Assembly: GCA_029251165.1 (NCBI GenBank)
Contig: JAQXDW010000054.1
Location: forward strand, 124,001 to 188,000
Direction: 5' to 3'
Source: Myxococcota bacterium
GTDB taxonomy: Bacteria > Myxococcota_A > UBA796
DNA: 64,000 nucleotides
Below are positions 43,621 through 53,506 of this stretch, in pieces; position 1 is the first letter of the stretch, and each line of letters starts with the position of its first letter. Under the pieces are notes generated by a model. That model had not been told where the DNA came from, did not search any database, and worked only from the letters and a program-made list of their open reading frames with translations. The position numbers were made by a program, and so were the translations under genes.

Positions 43621-46083
43621 ATGTCTCGCCCTGCCCTCATCGTCCTGCTCGCTGGCGCTGGCTGCTGCCGCAACCCGCTCGTACCAGTGCTCAATGATCC
43701 CGCCGAGCGGTCCATCGACGAAGACGAGAGCATCACCTACGTGCTGACCGAGCTGGTGGTCGACTCCACCCGCCCAGAGGACGAGCTGATCTTCTCCGTG
43801 GAGCTCTCCGACCCAGAGAATGTCGCGGTTGAGCTCAACGGGCCCACCGTCACCCTCACTCCGCTCGATGGCTTCGAGGGCATCATCGATGTCACCGTCA
43901 CCGCACTGGACGACTGCGACACCTCTGGCGCGGTGACCTTCGACCTCACCATCGGCGACGGCATCACCGACTCCGATGCCCCCTGCACGACTGCCTTCAC
44001 CGCCACCCCGCAGTCCGACCCCGCTGCGGTCTACCTCGCCGGAGACTTCAACGACTGGGATCCCGCCGCCACACCGATGTCCGACAACGGCAACGGAACC
44101 TGGTCGGTCTTCCTGGATCTGGCGCCCGGCAGCTACACCTACAAGTTCGTCGAGGAAGACAGCAGCGGCACCCAGCAGTGGAATTGCGACGAGCGCGCGC
44201 TCCGCCAGTGCGACGAGGACTACGAGTGGCAGCGGGAGTGCAGCCTCGGAGCCGCTTCCTGCAACTCCCTGGTAACGGTTTCCGACTGCACCCTGCCGGT
44301 GCTCACCGTGGATGCGCTCGACATCGATCGGGATGCCGGCAGTGTGTCGGTCACCCTCTCCGCAGACTCTCCGACCGGCTCCGCCCTCACCGCCAGCATC
44401 ACCCTCGACGATGCCCCGATCTCCGGTGCTCCGAACACCCTCCCCGATGAAAGCCCGGTCACCCTCGATCTCACCGGACTGTCTGAGACACGGCACACCA
44501 TCCGGGTCACTGCCGTCGACAGCGACGGCCGCGAGGCTGCCCCCCTCTACATCCCATTCTGGATGGACGACCGAGACTGGGCCAGCGGCATGATGTACTT
44601 CGCGTTCGTGGATCGCTTCGCAAACGGAGACGAGAGCAACGACAACCCCTATGGCGCCAACATCGAGACCGGCGAGTACCTCGGCGGTGACTGGCAGGGC
44701 CTCATCGACAGACTCGACGACCTCGACGACCTCGGAGTCACCGTCCTGTGGCTGACGGCTCCCTGGGACAACCCGTCGGGCACCTTCGATGCACAGTGCG
44801 GCGCGACCATCACCGGCTACCACGGCTACTGGCCCTCTAGCGCGACCGGCCTCGAGGAGCACTTTGGAGACGCTGACACCCTCGCCACCCTCATCGACGA
44901 GGCCCACGCCCGAGACATGCGGGTGCTCGTCGACTGGGTCGGAAACCACGTCCACGACGACCATCCCTGGGTCGCCGAGCACCCGGAGTGGTTCACCAGC
45001 CCAGCGCTCTGCGACGACGCCAACAACTGGAACGACATCCCCGAGACCTGCTGGTTCGCGACCTACCTGCCGACCATCCGCTACTACGACACCGAGCCGC
45101 TGGTCGCGTCTGTCGAGCTCGCCATCGACTTCGCGCAGGAGTACGAGATCGACGGCTTCCGGGTCGATGCCGTCAAGCACATTCCCCACTCCGTTCACTA
45201 CAACATGCAGGCCTTGATACAGGAGCGCATCGAGCACACCGCTGCCGGGGGCGACGAGGACTTCTACACCGTCGGCGAGACCTTCTCCGGCGACCGCGAC
45301 CTCATCATGAGCTACGTCTGGGATGGTGAGCTGGACGGACAGTTCGACTTCGCGACCTACTGGTCCATCCTCTCCGCCATCGCGCGTGATGAGAGCGGGC
45401 TGTACAGCCTGGAGGACACCTTCGATGCCAGCGCCGAGGCGTTCGGGGATGCCACGATGTCCATCTTTCTGGGGAACCACGACGTCGAGCGGTTCATCAG
45501 CCACGCCGCCGGAGAGGTCGGCTCCCTGTATGGAGACGGATTCTGTCCCAACGGCACGTGGCGCGGCCCAGCCATCGCGCCGGACGGGGACGAGCCCTAC
45601 AGCCGCCTCAAGCTCGCCTGGACCTGGCTGCTGACCCACTCCGGGCTGCCCCTGGTCTACTACGGCGACGAGATCGGCCTGCCCGGCTACCATGACCCGG
45701 ACAACCGCCAGATGATGCGGTTCGACGACGCGCTCAGCGCCCGGGAGTCCGGCGTTCGTGCTCACCTCGCCGCCCTCGCCGCCGCACGACAGGCTCACCC
45801 CGCCCTTCATGACGGCGAGAAGGTGGTCTGGTGGCGTGGAGAGGGCGGAGACAGCGACGGCGATCAGCTCGCCTGGGCCCGAAGCGGCGAGCACGGTGAG
45901 TCTCTGGTGCTCATCAACCGCTCCTGGAGTGCCTTCGAGATGACCAACGGCCTCTCCTGGGCGGGACTCACGCCCGGTACGACCTACACCGATGTGCTCA
46001 CCGGGCAGGTCTGGAGCGCCAGCGGCGACTCCCTGACCGTGACCATTCCGGCGTGGGGCAGCGTGGTGCTGGTGGCAGACTGA
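43621..46083 (+). CDS. GH13 alpha-amylase-family lipoprotein with starch-binding-like module
   Basis: 820 residues, ATG start. Signal ends near C15-C16. Domains in order: an Asp-rich beta domain (20-120), a CBM48/CBM20-like module (about 122-205, AVYLAGDFNDWDP, LAPGSYTYKFV), an Ig-like domain (225-312), then a GH13 barrel from 320. Catalytic residues are all present: D516 in GFRVDAVKH, E553 in VGETF and D621 in FLGNHDVERF. A C-terminal beta domain closes it. It should hydrolyse starch-like glucans outside the inner membrane. It follows the GH2-like lipoprotein by 26 bases and converges on a TPR gene with six bases between stops. Confidence 0.9.
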   Translation: MSRPALIVLLAGAGCCRNPLVPVLNDPAERSIDEDESITYVLTELVVDSTRPEDELIFSVELSDPENVAVELNGPTVTLTPLDGFEGIIDVTVTALDDCDTSGAVTFDLTIGDGITDSDAPCTTAFTATPQSDPAAVYLAGDFNDWDPAATPMSDNGNGTWSVFLDLAPGSYTYKFVEEDSSGTQQWNCDERALRQCDEDYEWQRECSLGAASCNSLVTVSDCTLPVLTVDALDIDRDAGSVSVTLSADSPTGSALTASITLDDAPISGAPNTLPDESPVTLDLTGLSETRHTIRVTAVDSDGREAAPLYIPFWMDDRDWASGMMYFAFVDRFANGDESNDNPYGANIETGEYLGGDWQGLIDRLDDLDDLGVTVLWLTAPWDNPSGTFDAQCGATITGYHGYWPSSATGLEEHFGDADTLATLIDEAHARDMRVLVDWVGNHVHDDHPWVAEHPEWFTSPALCDDANNWNDIPETCWFATYLPTIRYYDTEPLVASVELAIDFAQEYEIDGFRVDAVKHIPHSVHYNMQALIQERIEHTAAGGDEDFYTVGETFSGDRDLIMSYVWDGELDGQFDFATYWSILSAIARDESGLYSLEDTFDASAEAFGDATMSIFLGNHDVERFISHAAGEVGSLYGDGFCPNGTWRGPAIAPDGDEPYSRLKLAWTWLLTHSGLPLVYYGDEIGLPGYHDPDNRQMMRFDDALSARESGVRAHLAALAAARQAHPALHDGEKVVWWRGEGGDSDGDQLAWARSGEHGESLVLINRSWSAFEMTNGLSWAGLTPGTTYTDVLTGQVWSASGDSLTVTIPAWGSVVLVAD

Positions 46084-46089
46084 GCGCGG

Positions 46090-47331
46090 TCAGTTCTGGG
46101 AGGCCTTCAGCTGCGCGATGTCCTCGACCGCCATCGCGATGAATTCCTCGTGGCTGCCCGCCTTCTCCCAGCGGCGAATCTGCTGACGACGAACCGCGAT
46201 GGCTTCGTCGAATTCTCCGAGGACCCGGTGGGCCTCCACGAGCCGGGAGCCCATCATCACGTCTCTGGTGAGCGTCCAGACCAGCAGGTAGGTCTTGCGC
46301 GCCGAGAGCCAGGCGTTGTGCTCGGCGTAGAAGTCACCGACGATGATGGAGCGGCTCAGGGTTTCTCCCTGCTCGATCCACTCCTCGAGCAGGGCATCCG
46401 CCTCCGGTCCGCGACGCTCCTCCAGCATCAGTGCTGCGAGCGCGAGGCTGGCGGCCTGGTTGTCCGGTGCGATCTCCAGCGCACGAGACAGCGCCCCGGC
46501 TGAGGAGCTGATGCCGCCGAGGGTCGTCTGGCTGCGTGCCTGCTCCAGATAGAGCTGAACGTACAGCTCCCGCTCTGGGCTGTTCTCAGCGGGGATCTGG
46601 TTGGTCGAGAGCGCCTGCTCCAGCACCTCGATCGCCGCGACGTGCTGTCCGCTGTTCTGGAGGAGCTCTGCGAGCCCGAGCCAGCCACCGATCTGACTGG
46701 GATCCCGAGCCAGCGCACGGGAGTAGAGATCCCGAGCCTCCCGCGTGCTCGCAGAGTGCGCCCGGACCACCAGCATCTCTGGGTTGGGACCGCTGAAGGT
46801 GCTCTCAACAACCTCCGGGGTGCCGTCTGCGAGGCTCACCTGAATCCACCGCGTCTCCTCCAGCGCGATCAGGAGCTTCTCATCATCCAGCCGCCAGTCC
46901 AGCGGCGTCTGACGCCACCAGTACAGGGAGCCGTTCTGCGGGATGTCCAGCAGCTCCTCCCCGAACAGATCCTGGATGGTGTGCGACCAGCGGCAGTTTC
47001 CGTTGGACTCATACAAGGCCAGCGAGACCCCGCGCCCCATGCCCGACTCGTCGTCAGCAGTCAGCAGGGTGCCGTCGTTAAACAGCACCGCCTCCAGCGG
47101 ACGAGTGGGATTGAGGAGGGTGAAGTAGACCTCTCCCAGCGGCCCGGACAGGTGGGCCTGAGCGGAGGTACCGGCGGCAGCATCCCCGTCGGTAATTTCA
47201 AGCTCGAAGAGGGTACTGGAGGACTTCAGCGTGCTCTCATCTCCACGACGGGCGGCGTCCGCAGGGAGGCTCAGCAGCGCGCCCAGTCCGAGCAGGCCGC
47301 CCTGAATCCAACGTCCGAGATTGACGAACAC
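46090..47331 (-). CDS. exported tetratricopeptide-repeat protein
   Basis: 413 residues from the GTG at 47331, chosen because GGAGG lies five bases upstream and a signal peptide (cleavage after ADA near residue 26) follows. The N-terminal half is beta-rich (GRGVSLALYESNGNCRWSH), the C-terminal half is TPR: ARDLYSRALARDPSQIGGWLGLAELLQNSG, AGALSRALEIAPDNQAASLALA and further helices. Periplasmic interaction protein of unknown partner. Confidence 0.7.
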   Translation of the reverse strand: MFVNLGRWIQGGLLGLGALLSLPADAARRGDESTLKSSSTLFELEITDGDAAAGTSAQAHLSGPLGEVYFTLLNPTRPLEAVLFNDGTLLTADDESGMGRGVSLALYESNGNCRWSHTIQDLFGEELLDIPQNGSLYWWRQTPLDWRLDDEKLLIALEETRWIQVSLADGTPEVVESTFSGPNPEMLVVRAHSASTREARDLYSRALARDPSQIGGWLGLAELLQNSGQHVAAIEVLEQALSTNQIPAENSPERELYVQLYLEQARSQTTLGGISSSAGALSRALEIAPDNQAASLALAALMLEERRGPEADALLEEWIEQGETLSRSIIVGDFYAEHNAWLSARKTYLLVWTLTRDVMMGSRLVEAHRVLGEFDEAIAVRRQQIRRWEKAGSHEEFIAMAVEDIAQLKASQN

Positions 47332-47533
47332 ACAAACCTCCACCCATTCACTCAGGGGGAGTATACCAGTCCAGGTCACCAGAGCTGCCCCCACGCACCC
47401 GCGGTGTGAAAAGGCCAGCGGTTCGTAGACCAGACCGCTCCATACCGCCTCAAGGGGAACGCTCACGGCGGCTCGGACCGTGGCGACCGGTATGATAGAC
47501 ACACAGAAACCACCCCTGAGGCTCAGCCTGCCC

Positions 47534-50089
47534 ATGTGTCGACATCCACGACTGCAAGCGGATCACAACCAAAACTCCGGGGAGTTTGCGCTCCCGGATG
47601 CGCCTCAGCAATATGCACCGGATCTGGAGCTTGAGCCGACGCACCTAGGGATCGATCTCCGGCTCGACTTTGACCACGCCAGCGCAGCGGGGACACTCAA
47701 CATCACGGTGATCGCCCGGAGTCCTGGTGCACGTCGGCTGGTCCTCGATGCCGTGGATCTGCAGTCCGTCACGGTCAGCAGCAGCCACGCCCTGACCTCG
47801 TCCTACGACGGCACCGCACTGACCATCACCCTCGACACTCCCGCCGAGGCCGGGGAGGTGCGGATCATCACCGTGCACTGGCGCGTGGAGCAGCCAATCG
47901 CCGGCATGTACTTCGGCGGACCGGTGGCCAGCAGCCCACAGCGCGGCCGCTACATGGTCACCGACCACGAGACCGAGCGCGCCCGCTACTGGCTGCCCTG
48001 CATCGATCACCCCTCGGTCCGGACCACGCTCGACATCGCCATCACCGCCCCGACCGGCATGGAGATCCTCGCCACAGGCGCGCTGACCGCCACCGAAGAT
48101 CACAGCGACGGCACGACCACCGTGCGCTGGCACAGCAACGACCGCTGCCCCAGCTACCTCATCTGCCTCGCGGTCGGTGAGTTTGTTCGCTGTGACGACG
48201 GCGCGTTCAACGGCGCACCGGTCTCCTACTTTGGCCTCCCCCCGTTCACGAAGGCGGATCTCTCTCGGACCTTTGGCAAGACCCGCGAGATGATGGCGTT
48301 CCTCACCGAGCGACTCGGGCAGCCGATGCCCTGGCCGAAGTACTTCCAGTTCGCGGCACCCGGCATCGGTGGTGCGATGGAGAACATCTCCCTGGTCTCC
48401 TGGGACGATGCCTGGATCGCGGATGAGCGCCTCCGCGCCGAGCGCGGCCACGTCCTCGATCAGGTCAACGTCCACGAGATGGCCCACACCTGGTTTGGCG
48501 ATCTCGTCGTCATCCGCGACTTCTCCCACGTCTGGCTCAAGGAGAGCTGGGCGACCTACATGGAGTCGGTCTGGTACGAGCACAAATTTGGCGAGACCGC
48601 GCTGCACCGTCAGCTCCTCACCGAGCGGCGGGAGTACCTCTCTGAGGCCGAGGGACGCTACACCCGCCCGATCGTCACCCGCAGCTACGACGCCACCTGG
48701 AGCATGTTCGACCGCCACCTCTACCCGGGCGGAGCCCTGCGGCTGCACCTCCTGCGCACCGAGCTTGGCGACGAGGTGTTCTGGCCGGCGGTCCGTGACT
48801 ACCTCGACCGGCACGCGCGCGGTGTCGTCGAGACCGATGACTTCCGCCGGGTCATGGAGGAGCGGTCCGGCCGCTACCTCGCCCGGTTCTTCGAGCAGTG
48901 GCTGGAGAGCCCGGGCTTCCCCATCCTCAAGGCCAGCACGGCCTTCACCGACGGCGCCTTGTCAGTGACCATCGAGCAGACCCAGGCAAACAAGAAGAAG
49001 GGCATCGGCCTGTTCGACTTCTCCCTCGATGTCGCCGTCGAGACTGCTGAGGGACAGTGGGTCCGCCAGACCATGCGCATCTCTCAGGCACGCCACACCC
49101 TGAGGATCGCCTCCGCGTCCCGTCCGCTGCAGGTCGTCATCGATCCAGAGGTCAAGGTTCCCCACCGCCTGCGGTTCGATCCCGGCCACGACATGCTGGT
49201 CCGCAGCCTCAGCCACAGCCCCTGGATCACCGGCCGGATACACGCTGCGCGCGCGCTCGCCAAGAGCGGCAAGCGGGTCGCAGTGGCGGCCATCCAGGCG
49301 GCCTATCCCCTCGAAGAGCAGTGGGGAGTGCGCTGCGAGATGGCGCGCGCGCTGGGGAGCTGCACCACACGAGACGCCGCACTCGCCCTCGCACATGCCC
49401 TCACCGTCGAGGTCGAACCGAGGGCGATGATGCCGCTGCTGGAGGCCTGCAGCAGGCACCGCTGCGGAGATCTCGCCGACGCCATCGCGAGCTGGATCGC
49501 CTACGGAGACCGACCCTATCGCGCACACGGGCAGGCCCTCATCGCGCTGGGTGCGCAGCGGGGGGAGGCCTGGATCGACACCCTGAAGGGCGCGCTGACC
49601 GAAGGCTCCTGGGGCGGACACGTCCGAAGGGGTGCGGTCATCGGGCTGGGCCGGACCTTCCACCGAAAGGCCGTCGCGCCGCTGCTGGAGCGCCTGACAG
49701 ACACCGCCGAGATCCCCCTCGTGCGCCGTGCGGCAGCGACCGCCCTCGCCTCGCTGGTCCGAGAGCTGGATCGGGCCAGTCGACGCAAGGCCATGGAGGC
49801 CCTCATCGACACCCTCGCAGCCCCCGAGCACGCGATCCGGCTGTCCGCCATCTCTGCCCTTGGCCTCCTCGGAGACCGCCGCGCCCTCCCTGCCATCGAG
49901 TCCGCACGCGGTACAACCGCCGCACAGTTCCATCCCAACATCGAGCGCGCGGTCCGCAAGCTGCGCCGGGGCGGCTCGGGAACCGAGGTCGCCCGTCTCC
50001 GCACCCAGGTCGAGACGCTGACAGCCCAGCTGATGAAGCTGGAGCATCGGCTGCAAGATCTGGAGGCAGACGGAAAGGGTGAAGCGTGA
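47534..50089 (+). CDS. M1-family zinc aminopeptidase with C-terminal HEAT repeats
   Basis: About 851 residues from the ATG at 47534; in-frame GTG 47480 and ATG 47492 are alternatives and none has a strong ribosome-binding site. No signal peptide, so probably cytoplasmic. The N-terminal beta domain is followed by GGAMEN (279-284), HEMAH (314-318) and the third zinc ligand E337 in WLKESWA, 18 residues after the motif. Residues about 540-830 form HEAT-type helical repeats in place of the usual ERAP-like C-domain, ending in a coiled coil (VARLRTQVETLTAQLMKLEHRLQDLEAD). It removes N-terminal residues from peptides. The stop overlaps the next TPR gene by four bases. Confidence 0.88.
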   Translation: MCRHPRLQADHNQNSGEFALPDAPQQYAPDLELEPTHLGIDLRLDFDHASAAGTLNITVIARSPGARRLVLDAVDLQSVTVSSSHALTSSYDGTALTITLDTPAEAGEVRIITVHWRVEQPIAGMYFGGPVASSPQRGRYMVTDHETERARYWLPCIDHPSVRTTLDIAITAPTGMEILATGALTATEDHSDGTTTVRWHSNDRCPSYLICLAVGEFVRCDDGAFNGAPVSYFGLPPFTKADLSRTFGKTREMMAFLTERLGQPMPWPKYFQFAAPGIGGAMENISLVSWDDAWIADERLRAERGHVLDQVNVHEMAHTWFGDLVVIRDFSHVWLKESWATYMESVWYEHKFGETALHRQLLTERREYLSEAEGRYTRPIVTRSYDATWSMFDRHLYPGGALRLHLLRTELGDEVFWPAVRDYLDRHARGVVETDDFRRVMEERSGRYLARFFEQWLESPGFPILKASTAFTDGALSVTIEQTQANKKKGIGLFDFSLDVAVETAEGQWVRQTMRISQARHTLRIASASRPLQVVIDPEVKVPHRLRFDPGHDMLVRSLSHSPWITGRIHAARALAKSGKRVAVAAIQAAYPLEEQWGVRCEMARALGSCTTRDAALALAHALTVEVEPRAMMPLLEACSRHRCGDLADAIASWIAYGDRPYRAHGQALIALGAQRGEAWIDTLKGALTEGSWGGHVRRGAVIGLGRTFHRKAVAPLLERLTDTAEIPLVRRAAATALASLVRELDRASRRKAMEALIDTLAAPEHAIRLSAISALGLLGDRRALPAIESARGTTAAQFHPNIERAVRKLRRGGSGTEVARLRTQVETLTAQLMKLEHRLQDLEADGKGEA

Positions 50090-51492
50090 TCTGGCTGACG
50101 CTGCTGCTGAGCGCATCGGCGACGTCGGGCGCAGCGCCCCTCGCCCATGCACGTGCGCTGGTCGAGTCTGGACAGCCCGATGCTGCGCTGGAGACCTTAG
50201 AGCCGATGCTGTCTGCCGGCAGCGCGGAGGCCCTCGCCATGGCTGGGCTCATCCATGAGTCCAGCGGGCAGCTCTTGCTCGCCCGTCAGCGCCTGGAGGC
50301 TGCGCTGACTGCGGGTGAGCTGGCCGATCCAGGGTCTGCACACCTCGCCATGGCCCGGTGCCATCAGGGAACCGGGGACACCGCCGGCGCGATGCAGCAT
50401 GCCACTGCCGCCGTCGCGTCCGCCGGACAAGACACCGCGCGCCTCGACGCCGCCCTCGACATGCTCCTCGACGTCTCCGTAGCCGAGATTGGTCCCGCAG
50501 AGGCCATCGCGCTGCTCTCCGGTGCGCTGTCTCCCGATGATCTGCCGCAGGCCTGGGGACGGCTCGCGGAAGGCTACCTCGACCGCGGTATGGCCTCGGC
50601 CGCAATCCTTCCACTCCAGGCAGCGATCTCTTCAGCCCCACACAGCCCGGCGGCGCCAGACTGGCAGCTCCGCATCGCAGACGCCGCCAGCATGCGCGGA
50701 CGCGCGGACGAAGAAGTCGCCGCGCTGGAGGTGCTCGCGCGGGACTACACCGCCGCCACCCCCTGGTCTGAGGCACAGCTGGAGGATGCCGATGTAGACG
50801 CCGTCGCGGTGCGCATCGAGGCTCGACTTCGAGACACCATCCTCAGAATGCACCAGGACACCCGGCTGATGCCGGCCAGTGCTGCCGCCAACCACCGCGT
50901 CGAGCAGCTCTCTCGCCTCGTGCCGGTCTGGCTCATCCGCTACCCAGATCATGCGGCGGCGGGTCAGATCCACAGCATCTACGGCGAGCAGCTCTTGCGC
51001 ACCGGGCGCTTCGTCGCGTCTCACACCCAGCACATGGCCGCCTGGGAGCTCACCGAAGATCCGCAGCACCTCTATGCCGCAGGGTTTGCCGCCGAGCGCA
51101 GCTTCACCCAGGCAGCCCCTCCCGCTGCGATCGAGCCTGCGCACCTCACCCCCGAGGCGCGCGCCCTGCTGACCACCGTCGATCTCTACCACCACCGCTT
51201 CCCGGCAACCGAGGGTGACCACACCCTCCAGCTCAAGGCCGCCGCCGCCCTGATGCGGCTGGGTCGCGCACGAGAGGCTCGCGCACGCCTGATGCCGATC
51301 ATCGAGACCGCGCCGGAGACTGCCCAGGCCGAGTCCGCCGCCAGAGCCGTCCTCAATTCCTACATCACCGCCAGCGACTGGCGCGGGGCTCGCGCAGCCG
51401 CCGAGGCATTCGCCGCCTCCCCTGGCCTGTCCTCGCCAGCACTCCGAGCCCGGCTTGACGAGGTCCTCGCAGAGACCGCTTCGACTCGCTGA
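50086..51492 (+). CDS. exported TPR protein
   Basis: 468 residues, GTG start in a GTGA overlap with the aminopeptidase gene, hence translationally coupled. N-terminal signal-like segment MIWLTLLLSASATSGAAPL. Helical repeats of about 34 residues follow (ARALVESGQPDAALETLEPML, HLAMARCHQGTGDTAGAMQHATAAV, WGRLAEGYLDRGMASAAILPLQAAI). No catalytic motif. It is a likely scaffold in the periplasm. The short gap of 61 bases to the peptide-binding protein gene suggests it may lead into the importer operon. Confidence 0.7.
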   Translation: MIWLTLLLSASATSGAAPLAHARALVESGQPDAALETLEPMLSAGSAEALAMAGLIHESSGQLLLARQRLEAALTAGELADPGSAHLAMARCHQGTGDTAGAMQHATAAVASAGQDTARLDAALDMLLDVSVAEIGPAEAIALLSGALSPDDLPQAWGRLAEGYLDRGMASAAILPLQAAISSAPHSPAAPDWQLRIADAASMRGRADEEVAALEVLARDYTAATPWSEAQLEDADVDAVAVRIEARLRDTILRMHQDTRLMPASAAANHRVEQLSRLVPVWLIRYPDHAAAGQIHSIYGEQLLRTGRFVASHTQHMAAWELTEDPQHLYAAGFAAERSFTQAAPPAAIEPAHLTPEARALLTTVDLYHHRFPATEGDHTLQLKAAAALMRLGRAREARARLMPIIETAPETAQAESAARAVLNSYITASDWRGARAAAEAFAASPGLSSPALRARLDEVLAETASTR

Positions 51493-51553
51493 GCCAGATC
51501 TGGTACCGTCCCGGCTCTGGGTCCTTCCCCGCCACTGGCTTTTGGAGCAGTCC

Positions 51554-53494
51554 ATGAACAACCTGACCACGCGCCTACAGATCGGCACCATTGCGATGCT
51601 GGCGCTGACAGCAGGCGCGCTGACCATGAACACCTGCGCGATGGATCGGCTGGAGCAGCAGGTCATCCACAACCGGCAGGCCGTCGAGCGGCTGGAGAAC
51701 TCGGGCGTCGGCGGCAACGCAGTCGTCGTCTCCAGCAGCGCCCAGACCTCCGCCGGCGTTCCTGGCACCGGCACCGGCATGACCGCGGTCGGCTGGGGCG
51801 GTCAGGCCGCTGAGCTGCTCTACGTCGAGGGCGCAATTCCCGGCGCTCCGATCACGCTCAACCAGAAGCCCAAGCCCCAGAACGACACCTACATCAACCG
51901 CCGCGGCTCGCCGCCCTCGTCGCTGAATTACTACGCGACCAACGAGGGCGATGCGAACACGGTGACCAAATACATCCTCGGCCGCCTCATCGAGATCGAC
52001 CCCGACGCCCCCCCGGCCGTCATCCCCAGCCTGGCAACATCCTGGGAAGTCTCTGACGACAAGCTGAAGTACACTTACCACCTCCGGAAGGGCGTCCTCT
52101 TCGCCGATGGCCGACCGTTCACCGCAGCCGACGTGAAGTTCTCCTTCGACGTCATGCGCGATCCAGAGGTCAACGCCGAGCACATGCGCTCGTCCTTCGA
52201 CGACGTCATCTCGATGACAACGCCCGACGACTACACCGTGGTCGTCGAGTACTCCAAGCAGTACTGGCCGGGCCTCTATTCCATCGGCTACGGCCTGCGG
52301 GTCCTCAACAAGGGCTGGGTGCAGGAAGCCATCCCCCGGTTTGCCGAGAAGCTGGAGATCGACGAGTTCTCTCCAGAGCCCGGCAAGCCCGGCTTCGGCG
52401 CGGTCTTCAACAAGATCCGCGTTCCCGGCCCCGGTACCGGACCGTACTACTACCCCAACGACGAATTCTCTCCGGACATTCCCGTCGAGCTCGTCCAGAA
52501 CCCGCTGACCTGGCAGACCCAGGTTCGGCCGACCTGGTGGAACCTCCGGAAGCTGAAGTGGGTCTACATCTCCGATCCGGTCGCGGCCTTCGAGGAGTTC
52601 CGCAAGGAAAAGTTCGACATCACCGTCGTCGACTTCCAGCCCTGGGATGATGAGTACAGCAAGGACACGACCATCACCGACATCGCGAGCTACCACGAGT
52701 ACGACCACATGGGTCTCGGGTTCTCGTTCATCGAGTGGAATGCTCGGCAGCCACCGTTTGACGACGCGCGCGTCCGCCAGGCGATGACCCACCTCACCAA
52801 CCGTGAGTGGATCCTCGAGGAGGTCGAGCGCGGTCGCGGACAGGTCGCCAGCTTCCCCAGCAAGCCGGTCTACGCCACCTACTCTCACGACATCTCGGCC
52901 CATGAGTTCAACCTCGACAAGGCCCGCGAGCTGCTGACCGAGGCCGGCTGGACCGACACCGACGGCGACGGCGTGCTCGACAAGGACGGCCAGCGCTTTG
53001 AATTCGAGTTCAAGGTCGGCAGCACCCGCCGCTTCTACACCCAGGTGACCGAGTCTCTCAAGGACGCAGCCGCCAAGGTCGGCATCCGAATGAGCGTCCG
53101 GACCCTGGAGTGGTCGACCTTCATCCAGGACTTCTACGAGCGGCGCTTCGACGCGGTCTGCCTCTACAACAGCTTCGGCGACCCGTGGATCGATCCCTAC
53201 GACAGCTACCACTCCTCGCAGGACATCCCCCGCGGCGGCAACTCCGCCGGCTGGCACAACGATCGGGTCGACACCCTGCTGACCGACATGCGGCAGGAGT
53301 TCGACGAGACCAAGCGCAATGAGATGTTCCACGAGTTCAACGCCATCTTCCACGAGGAGCAGCCTCAGACACTCCTCGTCCACGGCATCGTCGGCGTGCT
53401 CGTCCACAAGCGGTTCAAGGGCGTCAAGGTCCGCCCCACCGGCATGCGTATCCACGAGTTCTGGGTTGAGCCCGAGGACACCCTCTACCAGTAG
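51554..53494 (+). CDS. YejA/OppA-like peptide-binding protein with anchored N-terminus (SBP_bac_5)
   Basis: 646 residues from the ATG at 51554 with GGAG six bases upstream. The start has a hydrophobic span (about 10-28) but no clean lipobox (TMNTC) and no clear signal peptidase site. A short coiled coil (DRLEQQVIHNRQAVERLEN) and a Gly/Ser/Thr-rich linker follow before the SBP_bac_5 domain (about 95-640), recognisable from KYTYHLRKGVLFADGRPFTAADVKFSFD and late NSFGDPWIDPYDSYHSSQD. It delivers oligopeptides or similar ligands to the permeases encoded next (12-base gap). It may be held at the membrane by its N-terminal helix rather than free. Confidence 0.85.
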   Translation: MNNLTTRLQIGTIAMLALTAGALTMNTCAMDRLEQQVIHNRQAVERLENSGVGGNAVVVSSSAQTSAGVPGTGTGMTAVGWGGQAAELLYVEGAIPGAPITLNQKPKPQNDTYINRRGSPPSSLNYYATNEGDANTVTKYILGRLIEIDPDAPPAVIPSLATSWEVSDDKLKYTYHLRKGVLFADGRPFTAADVKFSFDVMRDPEVNAEHMRSSFDDVISMTTPDDYTVVVEYSKQYWPGLYSIGYGLRVLNKGWVQEAIPRFAEKLEIDEFSPEPGKPGFGAVFNKIRVPGPGTGPYYYPNDEFSPDIPVELVQNPLTWQTQVRPTWWNLRKLKWVYISDPVAAFEEFRKEKFDITVVDFQPWDDEYSKDTTITDIASYHEYDHMGLGFSFIEWNARQPPFDDARVRQAMTHLTNREWILEEVERGRGQVASFPSKPVYATYSHDISAHEFNLDKARELLTEAGWTDTDGDGVLDKDGQRFEFEFKVGSTRRFYTQVTESLKDAAAKVGIRMSVRTLEWSTFIQDFYERRFDAVCLYNSFGDPWIDPYDSYHSSQDIPRGGNSAGWHNDRVDTLLTDMRQEFDETKRNEMFHEFNAIFHEEQPQTLLVHGIVGVLVHKRFKGVKVRPTGMRIHEFWVEPEDTLYQ

Positions 53495-53506
53495 GGAGCA
53501 GTCCCC

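Noticed and set aside
43549..45894. 781-codon minus-strand open frame
   Set aside because: It is the complement of the GH13 gene, which has catalytic motifs and domains; the antisense product is low-complexity Val/Gly/Glu-rich.
51575..53455. 626-codon minus-strand open frame
   Set aside because: Antisense to the substrate-binding protein, which has clear family motifs.
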